Assembly (NCBI GenBank): GCA_024679565.1
Contig: JAIBDD010000004.1
Span: forward strand, 1-64,000
DNA: 64,000 bases
Origin: Bacteroidota bacterium
GTDB taxonomy: Bacteria; Bacteroidota; Bacteroidia; NS11-12g; UBA9320
Reading direction: 5' to 3'
The notes under the pieces are model-generated. The model was not told the DNA's origin. It was given only the letters and a program-made list of their open reading frames with translations, and did no database searches. A program made the translations under genes and the position numbers. Each line of letters begins with the position of its first letter. Within the stretch, counting starts at the first letter, position 1. This document shows positions 43,301 to 52,757 of this stretch, piece by piece.

Positions 43301-46068
43301 AAGACGGAAACCCAATTGCACCAGAGTGTACAGATACAGCTTGGTATAGTGACATGTTCCGTTACCAATACTTAGATGCTCAGTTCGACATCTTATTACC
43401 TCAAAATGATCCATTAGCACTTTGTGCCGGAGGAACTGCTTACTTCAGAATGTTAAATCCTGTTCAAGATAGTATTGCTGCCTTGAGATGGAACTGGGGT
43501 TATCCAGATCGTTTATCAGGTTACTATGAAGAATTCCAATATTTCCAAGAATACAAAGGTCCAGTTAAAGGACGTAACGATGAAGGGACGACTTGGAATC
43601 AAGGGAAAGATGTTTGGCTATATAACTATGTGGTGCGTCACAATCTAGATGATTTGTTAGGTGACGAAACCATTGATACTATTGTAACAAGAATTTATCG
43701 CGATTGGGACTACGAAGTGAATACGTATCAAGCGGATAAAATCCTAGTAGATATATTGAAGCAGTTGAATCTTGATATTAGAGATATTCCTGATGAGGAT
43801 TTTGCATTGATGTTAGGAGATGGAACAGTAGGTTGTATTGATACAACTGGCATTAGCGAATACTTCATCATTGGAAAGAAAGGTATTGACGAAAACGTTG
43901 TTTTCCATGATCAGTACAAGTATCAGTATACAAATTCAGGAATGACCGATTCTGTAATTATTGAAGAGGTATTCCACTTCAGGGATTCGTCGATTCAAGG
44001 TTTCGACACCTTGGTTGCCCCTTACGATTTAGTTGCTACAGATACAGTGTACAAACGTGGAGCGGTTATACCTGATGTATACAAGTTTACTTATCGTCAT
44101 CCAGAAGTTCGGTTGAATTTCTGTGATCCAACGAAGAAGGATACGTTCTGGGTGAATTCTAACGGACCAATGGTTCCAGGTATATTCTTGAATAACCGAG
44201 TAGGTTGTGAGAAGAGTGGCGCGAAACTGTTGAATGTTGGTTACCTCAATAAATTTGAGTTGTTAAACCAAGCGGTATGTAAAAACCAAGTACACGAATT
44301 GTACGACAGTATTCGATACTGGCAATATGGGGATGATATGTTCCCGAATGATTATCCAATTGATCCACGTAAGTTCTGGGAAGATCCAGTACGATATGCG
44401 AATGGTAAGTTGGAAATCAAATCAATTGATTGGAATTATGGTGATGGTGTTGATGACTTCAATAGATCGATTACTTTCTTCAACCAATATGATAGTGCAG
44501 GAGAATATGTTGTAGCAATCGCTACTAGAGATTCAATCGGATGTACCGATACGGCCTTTGTAACGGCTTTTGTTACAGGAGCACTTGCGAATTTCGAAAC
44601 CAACCAAGCGGTAGGTGGAGATCCTTGTGATGGTATCATTAACTTCTTTGACTCATCGATAGTATTTGATCCATGTCGTGGAAGAGATACTTGTCCAAAC
44701 GGTGTTTACGAACCATGTGATAGTGTTGTATGGTACGAGTGGGACTTTGGAGATGGTTCAACACGAAGTGTACTGAAAAACCCATCGCATGATTATACCT
44801 CTAGTGGATGGTTTACGATCAAATTAAAAATCTACACCTTATTAGGTTGTGAAGATTCAGTTGAGAAGCAAATATTCATTGAAGGACCTCAACCAAGGTT
44901 CGAGTTTGACGGAGGTAGCGTTTGGGGAGAAGATTCCATCATAATATGTGTGGGAGATTCGGTCCATCTGGCCAACACGAGTATCGATCCGATGTATAAC
45001 CCAAATTGGGTTCTATCTTGGGGTGATTCTTTAAACTCTACTTCATCAACTACTGACCCGAACAAGATATTATCTCACCAATACAACGATTCAGGTGTAT
45101 ACTATCTATTAATGTATATGGAAGATACCATAGAAGGATCTGCCAACAGATGTTTCAGAGTATTCCCAGATTCAAGTACGAAGGACGGTAAGATTCCAAG
45201 AAAGATTAAGGTAATTGTAAAACCAGTTGCCCCTGCTAAATTGGAAATTGCACCAGATACGGTTTGTCCTTACCAAGAAGTTGTATTTACAAGCAACTCG
45301 GATACCATCTATAAGTATTACCAATGGTCATTTGGCGATGGCGATACGGCAACACGAAACGACCCAGTTAATGTTGTAAGTCATAGCTATAAGGCTCCTG
45401 GTAGATACACGGTTGAATTAATACCTAATTACGATCTCCCTCCTGGTGATTTCGGGCCGCGTTGTCAAGATGTTGATACGGGTTATGTAACGGTAATTAA
45501 ACCAACAGCTGATTTCGATATAATCGATGTAGACAAACCAGATTTCTGTTTCACCAATACGTCAACCGGAGCGAAAACATACGAGTGGCAAATTGAGACG
45601 GAAACACGTGATACTACATACGAATACACAAGTGATATCAACGAGCAAATTTGCTACAACTGGGGAGAAACAGTGGGTACGTTTGCCATCTGTTTAATCG
45701 CTACGAATGAGGCAGGTTGTAAGGATACAATTTGTAAAACGATAGAGAACGACTTCTTTATTAAGTTTATCCCTTACAACGTATTTACTCCAGACGAAGA
45801 GGATGCATTAAACAATCAGTTTGTTGTCGATATTGAGGGATATGAAGAATTCCAAATCGACATCTACAACAGATGGGGTGAGCTTGTCTTTAAAACATCA
45901 GCGGAGAACAATGCACCGATCATTAATTGGGATGGCACAATTATGAACAAAGGGACGAAATGTCCTGCAGGAACGTACTTCTATGTAATCAACTACAAGT
46001 TGAAAAACAGACCAGAAAATGGTGAAGTAGGAGAACCAGTTAGCGGTACAGTTACCCTGATTCGATAA
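40348..46068 (+). CDS. Giant secreted PKD-domain protein with T9SS type B sorting domain
   Basis: About 1,906 residues from the ATG at 40348, which opens a signal peptide (MKMTKNRTKFLMYLFFPMLLLLGQ...ANAQ); the ORF-track ATG at 40252 would add 32 residues. PKD modules are visible near the start, around WTFGDPPSGN, and in the C-terminal third (DWNYGDGVDDFN, YEWDFGDGSTRSV, YQWSFGDGDTATRN). The last ~95 residues are a CHU_C domain (YNVFTPDEEDALNNQFVVDIE ... WDGT ... AGTYFYVINY ... SGTVTLIR), with the usual PNGDG.ND replaced by PDEEDALNNQ. It is exported by T9SS type B to the cell surface. A strong terminator follows. It probably serves as an adhesin or structural surface protein. Confidence 0.85.
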   Translation: MKMTKNRTKFLMYLFFPMLLLLGQVNAANAQCKPSYTAGNECENVAINFKANAPGFSTYDWEYKEKGSGTVIGSSSDRDPSFPFPKAGTYVITLKASGVAGNCTESFEIVIKPSPKAIPFLITPNRQCFKGNMFCLIDSSTPAPGSQIVRRTVLFSDGQRYDKVNPTYGDTICHTIIDPKGGWFNMKMELEDKNGCVTEAYFNDFIQVFPRLNVRLSTNSPTKCDSTKATITNLTYNDWKNNNETTIGLKDIAQFVFDFGGGDPKVVIGDSVTNTKYWTGEAFDGITEHWYRTHGTFNATLSVTSRFGCSETFTYKGAATNIKLRPQIIADKDSACTSDPETCFSVSTGPIPGAQFLWTFGDPPSGNLNFDDKTWTPCHSYGGGPWMISLRIVSGPCDIMIFDTITKVGPSSTIEVPFVRVLEKEKYQCEIRDSVHFVNNSSFYHDDPNYWDEDSFFYFYPKSFRIVKHRVTGVDSIYTYSNVKTNTDTFKAKYAVTEILYQDGAKIYFDTNLDSFVVVIGNSTGGNDTTKFGRDMGGLYSKRRYVFNFNEDTRAGDQTAIPVDPAIRRKDHVYRLWTLGDNFAPPCTTDTKANKNVNLNCNFTLDSLPVHWYTPWDDIYRYRNNGQFYTNPAPRTLFSRHARQCYQVQVYPADTAIVPQEVVLFVPKDTTKTFYIPYTDSMGVARTDTIEILGWKKYPEFQQRNNYRLKIWKPEAVYKGKVISTIIWEDHDYYIPAGVTIRLKNLQNGTVTTVTGPKTHTLEKDFQFEVDEGDSIVSLPEMIINPERVVIAGASNILIDTIINGVETTVQRSVVLVDSIYHRNYFYNNTASCNSVTLFHKDTVHPFKCESSNNISLALIPPSARGLRWESGIPCPLDGNKLNYYLTFNMDETKPGCTQQWFEVNYDSLTGPDNWISYKSGGVLAPPPPGLPIPFVLPYDIIGQWGTQFVKGYSSGEIGSDPSKRPNGSFTIGLVVANGPPQTDKDGNPIAPECTDTAWYSDMFRYQYLDAQFDILLPQNDPLALCAGGTAYFRMLNPVQDSIAALRWNWGYPDRLSGYYEEFQYFQEYKGPVKGRNDEGTTWNQGKDVWLYNYVVRHNLDDLLGDETIDTIVTRIYRDWDYEVNTYQADKILVDILKQLNLDIRDIPDEDFALMLGDGTVGCIDTTGISEYFIIGKKGIDENVVFHDQYKYQYTNSGMTDSVIIEEVFHFRDSSIQGFDTLVAPYDLVATDTVYKRGAVIPDVYKFTYRHPEVRLNFCDPTKKDTFWVNSNGPMVPGIFLNNRVGCEKSGAKLLNVGYLNKFELLNQAVCKNQVHELYDSIRYWQYGDDMFPNDYPIDPRKFWEDPVRYANGKLEIKSIDWNYGDGVDDFNRSITFFNQYDSAGEYVVAIATRDSIGCTDTAFVTAFVTGALANFETNQAVGGDPCDGIINFFDSSIVFDPCRGRDTCPNGVYEPCDSVVWYEWDFGDGSTRSVLKNPSHDYTSSGWFTIKLKIYTLLGCEDSVEKQIFIEGPQPRFEFDGGSVWGEDSIIICVGDSVHLANTSIDPMYNPNWVLSWGDSLNSTSSTTDPNKILSHQYNDSGVYYLLMYMEDTIEGSANRCFRVFPDSSTKDGKIPRKIKVIVKPVAPAKLEIAPDTVCPYQEVVFTSNSDTIYKYYQWSFGDGDTATRNDPVNVVSHSYKAPGRYTVELIPNYDLPPGDFGPRCQDVDTGYVTVIKPTADFDIIDVDKPDFCFTNTSTGAKTYEWQIETETRDTTYEYTSDINEQICYNWGETVGTFAICLIATNEAGCKDTICKTIENDFFIKFIPYNVFTPDEEDALNNQFVVDIEGYEEFQIDIYNRWGELVFKTSAENNAPIINWDGTIMNKGTKCPAGTYFYVINYKLKNRPENGEVGEPVSGTVTLIR

Positions 46069-46088
46069 AACACTAATTGAATGACTTA

Positions 46089-46123
46089 AAGGCCCCAACA
46101 TCAAATGTTGGGGCCTTTTTTTT
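46089..46123 (+). terminator. Strong terminator after the giant T9SS gene
   Basis: AAGGCCCCAACAT and ATGTTGGGGCCTT form a perfect 13-bp stem with a three-base loop, followed by a run of eight T. It insulates the sigma/T9SS operon from metH. Confidence 0.95.
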
Positions 46124-46139
46124 CGATAATTTAAATCGC

Positions 46140-46147
46140 TATTTTTG
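46140..46147 (+). promoter_or_regulatory. Candidate -7 element (TATTTTTG) for the SAM riboswitch-metH unit
   Basis: It matches TAnnTTTG. It places the transcript start at about 46152, exactly where the riboswitch P1 strand begins. Confidence 0.5.
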
Positions 46148-46151
46148 ATCG

Positions 46152-46252
46152 CGTTATCAAGAAAGATGGAGGGAATAGGTCCTGTGAAGTCTTGGCAACC
46201 TGTTTGTAAACAAGGTGCTACATCCTATCAGTCAGACGACTGAAAAGATACC
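46152..46252 (+). ncRNA. SAM-I (S-box) riboswitch
   Basis: The S-box core is present in order: TTATCAAGAAAGATGGAGGGA, GGTCCTGTGAAGTCTTGGCAACC, GGTGCTACATCC, a P4 hairpin TCAGTC-AGAC-GACTGA, and a closing GATACC strand that pairs with GTTATC apart from one mismatch. A P3 hairpin forms between CCTGTTT and AAACAAGG. It senses S-adenosylmethionine and should reduce metH expression when SAM is plentiful. No terminator hairpin exists before the ATG, so control is probably at translation. Confidence 0.92.
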
Positions 46253-46285
46253 ATTCACAAAACGGTTTCTTGATGCAAAATAGTT

Positions 46286-48934
46286 ATGAGCAAGAAACAA
46301 GATGTAATCTTACGGTTAAGCGGGTTAGAACCTCTAAACGTTACCGACAATATCAACTTTCTAAATGTAGGGGAAAGAACAAATGTTACCGGTTCAAAAA
46401 AGTTTGCACGGCTTATTTTAAATAACCAGTACGACGAAGCACTGTCTGTTGCACGGCAACAAGTAGAAAACGGGGCACAAGTTATAGACGTCAACATGGA
46501 CGATGGCATGTTGGACGGAAAAGAGGCAATGGTTAAATTTCTTAACCTGATTGCGGCTGAACCAGATATATCAAAAGTTCCTGTTATGCTGGATTCTTCT
46601 AAATGGGAAATTTTAGAAGCCGGATTGAAATGTTTGCAAGGGAAGGGAATTGTTAATTCAATAAGTCTAAAAGACGGAAAGGAAGAATTTTTACGTCGTG
46701 CAAAAATTATAAAAAGATTTGGTGCTGCAGCCGTAGTGATGGCATTTGACGAAACGGGTCAAGCAGACACCTATGAGCGCCGCATTGAAATTTGTAAAAA
46801 GAGTTATGATATACTAGTTGAGGAAATTTCTTTTCCACCTGAAGATATCATTTTTGACCCTAACATACTCGCTATTGCTACTGGCATAGAAGAACATAAT
46901 AACTATGCGGTAGATTTTATAAAGGCTACAGAATGGATTAAAAACAATTTGCCTTATGCCCTTGTCAGTGGAGGAGTAAGTAACATCTCTTTTTCCTTTC
47001 GAGGTAATAATGCGGTTCGTGAAGCCATGCACGCGGCATTTCTATACCATGCCATCAAAGTCGGTATGGATATGGGTATTGTCAACGCAGGTATGATCGA
47101 AGTCTATGATGAGATAGAGCCTGATTTGCTGGAACGCGTAGAAGACGTACTGTTTAACAGACGGGAGGATGCCACAGAACGATTGGTTGATTTTGCTGAA
47201 ACGGTTAAACAAAAAGGGAAGGTAATTGTCAAGGATGATTCCTGGAGACAAACAGACGTTACAGAGCGGCTAAAGCACGCCTTGGTTAAAGGAATAACGG
47301 ATTATATCGATGAGGATACAGAAGAAGCACGTCAGAATTATGACTCTCCACTAAGTGTAATTGAAGGACCGTTGATGGACGGGATGAATGTTGTTGGTGA
47401 TCTATTTGGGTCCGGAAAGATGTTTTTACCGCAAGTTGTTAAAAGTGCACGGGTAATGAAAAAATCCGTTGCCTACCTATTGCCTTATTTAGAGGAAGAA
47501 AAGGCAGCGGGCAGTACCCGGGGAAAGATATTATTGGCAACAGTAAAAGGTGACGTACACGACATTGGGAAGAATATTGTAGGTGTTGTTTTGGCGTGTA
47601 ATAATTATGAGATTATTGATTTAGGTGTGATGGTGCCTTTAGATAAAATTTTACAAACTGCAGCAGAAAAAGAGGTAGATGTGATTGGTTTAAGTGGATT
47701 GATTACACCGAGCTTAGATGAAATGGTCGACGTAGCGGAAGAAATGCAACGTCGTAACTTGAAGACACCATTACTTATTGGAGGAGCAACTACATCGCGC
47801 ATACATACGGCTGTCAAAATTGCACCGACGTATTCAAATGCAGTTATTCATGTATTGGATGCGTCCAAAAGTGTACCTGTTGTCGGGTCCTTATTGTCGA
47901 AAGATGCGGAAGCAACTATGGCAAGGTACAAATCTGAGTATACTAAGTTGGCTGAGGATCACCAAAAAAGGAAAGCTGCAAAAACGATACTGACGTATGA
48001 TCAAGTGGTTCAGAATCGATTGCAGATCAATTGGGATGAAGAGCATATTGTGGCTCCCCAAAACAAGTCAATAAGAAATTGGACACCAACGATTGAAACA
48101 CTTATCCCATATATTGATTGGACGCCATTTTTTAGAGCGTGGGAGCTTGCCGGTAAATATCCAAACATATTGGAAGATAAGGTAGTAGGAGACGAAGCAA
48201 AGAAATTATTTGCCGACGCACAAAAGATGCTGGCATCGATAACCAATAATCAATTGCTTGAAGCAAAAGGGGTCTCTGGAATATTTGCAGCTGAATCCAA
48301 TGGTGAAACAGTATTGGTAACCGACGAAAAGGGAAAGCAGTACCCATTTGAGTTCCTTAGACAACAAAGAAAGATGGGGGATGGAATTCCAAATCTAAGT
48401 CTGGCAGATTTCGTTGCTCCTACAGGCTATAATGACCATATGGGCTGTTTTGCAGTAAGTGTCCACGGTGCTGTGGAAATGGCAACTGAATATGAGGCTG
48501 ATCACGACGATTATCATGCCATCTTGGTTAAAGTATTGGCCGATAGATTGGTTGAAGCTTTCGCAGAATATTTGCACCGAGAAATTCGTGTAAGTGATTG
48601 GGGATATGCACAAAGTGAATCGCTCACTAATGACTTATTAATACGTGAAAAGTATCAAGGCATTAGGCCTGCACCTGGATATCCGGCATGTCCTGATCAT
48701 ACAGAGAAACAAATCATTTGGGATGTGTTAGACGTGAATGAGAATACTGGAGCTAGCTTAACGGAAAACTATGCCATGCATCCTGCCGCTTCTGTTTCGG
48801 GTGTTTATTTCGCCAACCCAAAGAGTAAATATTTCGCAGTAGGTCAAATCGGAGAAGATCAATTAAAAAATCTGGCTAATCGGAAAAACCTGCCAGTGAA
48901 TGAAATGCGAAAATGGCTTCGTCCAAATTTGTAA
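46286..48934 (+). CDS. metH: Cobalamin-dependent methionine synthase MetH, lacking the homocysteine module
   Basis: 882 residues covering the methyltetrahydrofolate-binding domain ([14 protein letters not shown] ... INVNMDD-like region), the cap and B12-binding domains ([32 protein letters not shown] with the DxHxxG ligand His), and the C-terminal SAM-activation domain ([16 protein letters not shown]). The N-terminal zinc homocysteine-methyltransferase module of about 350 residues is missing. Bacteroidota often encode that module as a separate protein, but no such gene is next to this one in the window. It is controlled by the SAM riboswitch upstream. Confidence 0.93.
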   Translation: MSKKQDVILRLSGLEPLNVTDNINFLNVGERTNVTGSKKFARLILNNQYDEALSVARQQVENGAQVIDVNMDDGMLDGKEAMVKFLNLIAAEPDISKVPVMLDSSKWEILEAGLKCLQGKGIVNSISLKDGKEEFLRRAKIIKRFGAAAVVMAFDETGQADTYERRIEICKKSYDILVEEISFPPEDIIFDPNILAIATGIEEHNNYAVDFIKATEWIKNNLPYALVSGGVSNISFSFRGNNAVREAMHAAFLYHAIKVGMDMGIVNAGMIEVYDEIEPDLLERVEDVLFNRREDATERLVDFAETVKQKGKVIVKDDSWRQTDVTERLKHALVKGITDYIDEDTEEARQNYDSPLSVIEGPLMDGMNVVGDLFGSGKMFLPQVVKSARVMKKSVAYLLPYLEEEKAAGSTRGKILLATVKGDVHDIGKNIVGVVLACNNYEIIDLGVMVPLDKILQTAAEKEVDVIGLSGLITPSLDEMVDVAEEMQRRNLKTPLLIGGATTSRIHTAVKIAPTYSNAVIHVLDASKSVPVVGSLLSKDAEATMARYKSEYTKLAEDHQKRKAAKTILTYDQVVQNRLQINWDEEHIVAPQNKSIRNWTPTIETLIPYIDWTPFFRAWELAGKYPNILEDKVVGDEAKKLFADAQKMLASITNNQLLEAKGVSGIFAAESNGETVLVTDEKGKQYPFEFLRQQRKMGDGIPNLSLADFVAPTGYNDHMGCFAVSVHGAVEMATEYEADHDDYHAILVKVLADRLVEAFAEYLHREIRVSDWGYAQSESLTNDLLIREKYQGIRPAPGYPACPDHTEKQIIWDVLDVNENTGASLTENYAMHPAASVSGVYFANPKSKYFAVGQIGEDQLKNLANRKNLPVNEMRKWLRPNL

Positions 48935-49013
48935 ATTATTTTTCTTTCTTTGGAATGTGTTGCAGTTAAGAACTGTCTAAACAACTAAGTCAAAGTAAAA
49001 ACCTAAGTGAATT

Positions 49014-50504
49014 ATGAAATTATTGAATTTAAGAGTCACAATTGCCGTCGCTATTTGTGTTTGTAGTATTAGCCTTTTTGGCCAATCTTTCGATGGGTAT
49101 GCGCTGTATAACCTTCAAAACAACAAAACAACGTATATGATTGACAAGGATGGCAATATTGCACATTCTTGGGATTGCAATGTCAACTGTAATTATGCAG
49201 TTGCGCTAACAGACGAGGGTAATCTTGTGAGAGGCGGCGTATATGGAAGCAACAAGCTAAATGGTGCTGCCATTGGTGGTATGATTCAAGAGTACGATAA
49301 AGACGCCAATTTAGTTTGGGAGTTTGTGTATTCTAACGACAGCCAGGTGTCTCACCACGATTTTTGCTTAATGCCAAATGGTAATGTGTTAATGACGGCA
49401 TGGGAAGTAAAAACCGCTGCAGAACTTACTGCTGCTGGCTATAATGGCAGTGCAAGTGGATGGCCAACACATATTATCGAAGTAGAACAAGATGGTTCGG
49501 GAGGTAAAATTGTATGGGAGTGGCATATATGGGATCATTTTATTCAGGATTTCGACAAAGACAAAAACAACTTTGGTGTTGTTGCAGATCATCCAGAACT
49601 TATGGATGTTAATGCCGTGACGGTAAGCCGCAGAGGTGGTGATTGGTTTCATGTAAATGGGATTGACTACAATGCGGATTTAGACCAAATCGTTTTTTCT
49701 TCTCGATTTGCAAGTGAGATCTTTATCATTGATCACAGCACAACAACGACAGAAGCTGCGTCTCATTCAGGGGGCAACTCGGGTAAAGGAGGCGATTTCT
49801 TGTATCGATGGGGGAATCCAGCGAACTACGGATCTTCGGACAATCAGCAAATTCCAGGCCCAGTGCACGACCCTCGATGGATAAAGGATGGACGACCCAA
49901 CGCTGGCTATATTCAATTTTTTAACAACCAAGGCGCAGGCTCAAAATCGTCAGCTGTCGATGCGATAAACCCTAAACGTGATGGATATAATTATAGCTGG
50001 GATGGTACCAAGAATGAACCAAGTGAAAAGGACTGGCGACATGAATGTGCTGATTATGCCGACGGGCAATCTGCAAGTGATAGAATGACTAATGGAAATA
50101 TATTCGTCGCACTTTCACGTGAATACATGTATGAAGCTGATTCTACCGGTAAGGTAATTTGGCAATACAATGCTAGCCCGGCAAAGGCTTTTAGATATGA
50201 ATGTGCACATCCAGCGGTTTGGGCTCTACTTGGGTCAAATGGCTGCGGTACAGCATCGATTAAGAATATGAAGGCAAACGCCGTTACTGTGTTTCCAAAT
50301 CCTTCAACAGGCATGTATACGATAACTGGATTGGAAGACGAATCGGGGTACTCGGTTTTGGTTACAGATAATGTAGGGCGAAGCATAAATGTTGCTATGT
50401 CAAACAGCCAATTGGATTTGTCTGGTTTTGCCAAAGGACAATACTTCATCATCGTAAATCTTAACGACGGACAGACGTTCGCTAAAAAAGTAATTCTGAA
50501 TTAA
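49014..50504 (+). CDS. Secreted arylsulfotransferase-like protein with T9SS type A domain
   Basis: It has a signal peptide (LRVTIAVAICVCSISLFGQ) and an arylsulfotransferase (ASST) beta-propeller body: YALYNLQNNKTTYMIDKDGN, HHDFCLMPNGNVLMTAW, DWFHVNGIDYNADLDQIVFSSR, FLYRWGNP, RMTNGNIFVALSREYM. It ends with a T9SS signal (VFPNPSTGMYTITG ... GQYFIIVNL...KKVILN). Family enzymes move sulfate between phenolic donors and acceptors, but many Bacteroidota members may only bind ligands. It is first in an apparent three-gene operon. Confidence 0.85.
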   Translation: MKLLNLRVTIAVAICVCSISLFGQSFDGYALYNLQNNKTTYMIDKDGNIAHSWDCNVNCNYAVALTDEGNLVRGGVYGSNKLNGAAIGGMIQEYDKDANLVWEFVYSNDSQVSHHDFCLMPNGNVLMTAWEVKTAAELTAAGYNGSASGWPTHIIEVEQDGSGGKIVWEWHIWDHFIQDFDKDKNNFGVVADHPELMDVNAVTVSRRGGDWFHVNGIDYNADLDQIVFSSRFASEIFIIDHSTTTTEAASHSGGNSGKGGDFLYRWGNPANYGSSDNQQIPGPVHDPRWIKDGRPNAGYIQFFNNQGAGSKSSAVDAINPKRDGYNYSWDGTKNEPSEKDWRHECADYADGQSASDRMTNGNIFVALSREYMYEADSTGKVIWQYNASPAKAFRYECAHPAVWALLGSNGCGTASIKNMKANAVTVFPNPSTGMYTITGLEDESGYSVLVTDNVGRSINVAMSNSQLDLSGFAKGQYFIIVNLNDGQTFAKKVILN

Positions 50505-50511
50505 GACTTCA

Positions 50512-52752
50512 ATGAGATTCTTAGTTCTTGTATCATTTTTACTTACGACATTGGGTCATATGGCTCATGCTCAGAGTGATTTTTATGATATCAATGAAAT
50601 AAGAAATGTGCGGCTCTATTTTCAACAACCCAACTGGGACGCCTTACTAGACAGTTTATACGTTGACGGAAAGGAAGAACGCATACATGCTTCAGTAGTT
50701 GTTGACGGGGTACGGTTTGACAGCGTTGGTGTGCGCTACAAGGGGTTTAGTTCTGTAAGTACAGAGCGTAAGAAAAACCCGTTCAACATAAAATTAGATT
50801 ACGTCAAGAATCAATCGTATCAAGGCTATGAAAAAATTAAGCTGAGTAATGTTATTCAAGACCCTTCGTTTGTTCGAGAAGCACTCTCCTATGAAATCGC
50901 TAGGAATTATATGGAGGCTTCCAAGGCAAATTTTGCCAATGTTTTTATAAATGATACGTTTTGGGGTGTATATACCAATGTGGAGGCGGTGAATAAGCAA
51001 TTTTTGGCCGATAGGTTTTCATCTAAAGAAAATGCCTTGTTCAAAGGAAACCCGGAGGATTTAGACCTCAATGGCGAAAACAGTAACTTAAACAACTTGT
51101 ATGGGTTAGATTCTTCGAGATATTACCATCTCTATGACTTAAAATCAGATGCAGGCTGGGGTAATTTAATGACGCTTATGTCTGTTTTAAATGATTCGGT
51201 TGAGTTATTGGAAGATATATTAAACATGGATCAGACGCTTTGGATGCATGCCTTCAACTATACCTTCGTGAATTATGATAGTTACATAGGGTATGCCCAA
51301 AACTATTATCTATACCAAAACGATAATGGCCAGTTTTATCCTATACTCTGGGATCTAAACCAGTCGTTCGGTAGTTTTAGACTGACAGACGCATCCACAT
51401 TTTTTAGAGGATTTTCGGTTAATGAAGCTCAAACGGTTGATCCTTTGACGCATCTGAATAGCTTTTCTGTTCACCCGCGACCACTCCTTCGCCAACTGCT
51501 TTCAAACGATAAGTATAAAAGGATGTATTTGGCACACATTCGTACCATGGTGGAAGAATACATGTCAAATGATTTGTATTACGAACGGGCAACCGCAATC
51601 CAACAACTAATTCAAAACTATGTATTTCTGGACGAAAACAAATTTTACACCAATGCTGATTTTACCAATAATTTGGAGGTTACGGTCAAAGATTTAGTTG
51701 AATATCCAGGGATTAAAGACCTCATGTCTGGAAGGCAGATGTATTTACAAACGTATCCTGGGGTAGCCGGACATCCATTGTTAGATAATGAGGCGCTCAT
51801 AGAGGTAGTGCCCGACAGCATAGATATTACCGTAGAGGTAGATTTAAGCACCCGCGTGTTTCTGTACTATAGGAGCAACAAGAATAACAAATTTGTATTG
51901 GCAAACATGTTTGATGATGGGCTACACAACGACGGCAGTAACAACGACAATGTTTATGGCGTAAGAATATCCAGCTCAGAAATAAAGGACTATTATTTTT
52001 ATGCCGAGAATGATTCATCCGGGGCATTTCTGCCAAAGAGGGCCGCACATAATTACTTTTCGGTTTCTTCAGATATGGCATTGGTGATCAACGAAATTTG
52101 TGCCAGTAATGGGTCTATAATAGCAGATGAAAATGGCGATTTTGACGATTGGGTAGAACTGTATAATACAAGTGGAGGCACTATCGATCTTACTGGTTTT
52201 TACCTATCTGATGATTTTGCCAATCTCAGTAAGTGGCCGTTACCATCAATACGCATTGATCCGTCGGGGTATGCACTTTGTTGGTTAGACGATGAAGTGG
52301 AAGAGGGCAGTATGCATGCTAACTTCAAACTATCCGCTTCAGGAGAATCGTTGTATCTCTCAAATACACAAGGTGAAATTATTGATGAAGTAACTTTTGG
52401 ACCGCAAACTACCGATAAAAGTTATGGACGTATAGCCAATGGCATTGGAGGTTTTGTGGAGAATACACCAACCCCAAACGAGGAAAATATCTCATCTGCA
52501 AACGCTCAAAATACCCTAAACTACGTGTTGTATCCCAACCCTTCTGAAAACGCAGTGCGCTTGCTGTTTAGCCACAAAACGTCTGGAAAAATTGACATAC
52601 GTAATGTGAACGGAAGCCAGGTGAACAGGCAAGCGAATATTGCTAATGCCTGGACATGGAACTATGATGTTTCTGAAATGGTGAAAGGGATATATTTTTT
52701 AACCGTTACAACAGATGGCACGGTGCTAACCAAAAAATTCATAATAAATTGA
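50512..52752 (+). CDS. Secreted CotH kinase-family protein with lamin-tail domain and T9SS domain
   Basis: It has a signal peptide and a CotH domain (~25-420: NVRLYFQQPNWDALLDSL, GVRYKGFSS, LSNVIQDPSFVREALSYEI, VFINDTFWGVYTNVE, PILWDLNQSFGSF), then a lamin-tail domain (VINEICASNGSIIADENGDFDDWVELYN ... GFYLSDD) and a type A sorting end (YPNPSENAVRLLF ... KGIYFLTV...KKFIIN). CotH proteins are atypical protein kinases of spore coats and cellulosomes. It starts seven bases after the arylsulfotransferase gene, which supports an operon. Confidence 0.88.
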   Translation: MRFLVLVSFLLTTLGHMAHAQSDFYDINEIRNVRLYFQQPNWDALLDSLYVDGKEERIHASVVVDGVRFDSVGVRYKGFSSVSTERKKNPFNIKLDYVKNQSYQGYEKIKLSNVIQDPSFVREALSYEIARNYMEASKANFANVFINDTFWGVYTNVEAVNKQFLADRFSSKENALFKGNPEDLDLNGENSNLNNLYGLDSSRYYHLYDLKSDAGWGNLMTLMSVLNDSVELLEDILNMDQTLWMHAFNYTFVNYDSYIGYAQNYYLYQNDNGQFYPILWDLNQSFGSFRLTDASTFFRGFSVNEAQTVDPLTHLNSFSVHPRPLLRQLLSNDKYKRMYLAHIRTMVEEYMSNDLYYERATAIQQLIQNYVFLDENKFYTNADFTNNLEVTVKDLVEYPGIKDLMSGRQMYLQTYPGVAGHPLLDNEALIEVVPDSIDITVEVDLSTRVFLYYRSNKNNKFVLANMFDDGLHNDGSNNDNVYGVRISSSEIKDYYFYAENDSSGAFLPKRAAHNYFSVSSDMALVINEICASNGSIIADENGDFDDWVELYNTSGGTIDLTGFYLSDDFANLSKWPLPSIRIDPSGYALCWLDDEVEEGSMHANFKLSASGESLYLSNTQGEIIDEVTFGPQTTDKSYGRIANGIGGFVENTPTPNEENISSANAQNTLNYVLYPNPSENAVRLLFSHKTSGKIDIRNVNGSQVNRQANIANAWTWNYDVSEMVKGIYFLTVTTDGTVLTKKFIIN

Positions 52753-52757
52753 AAATC

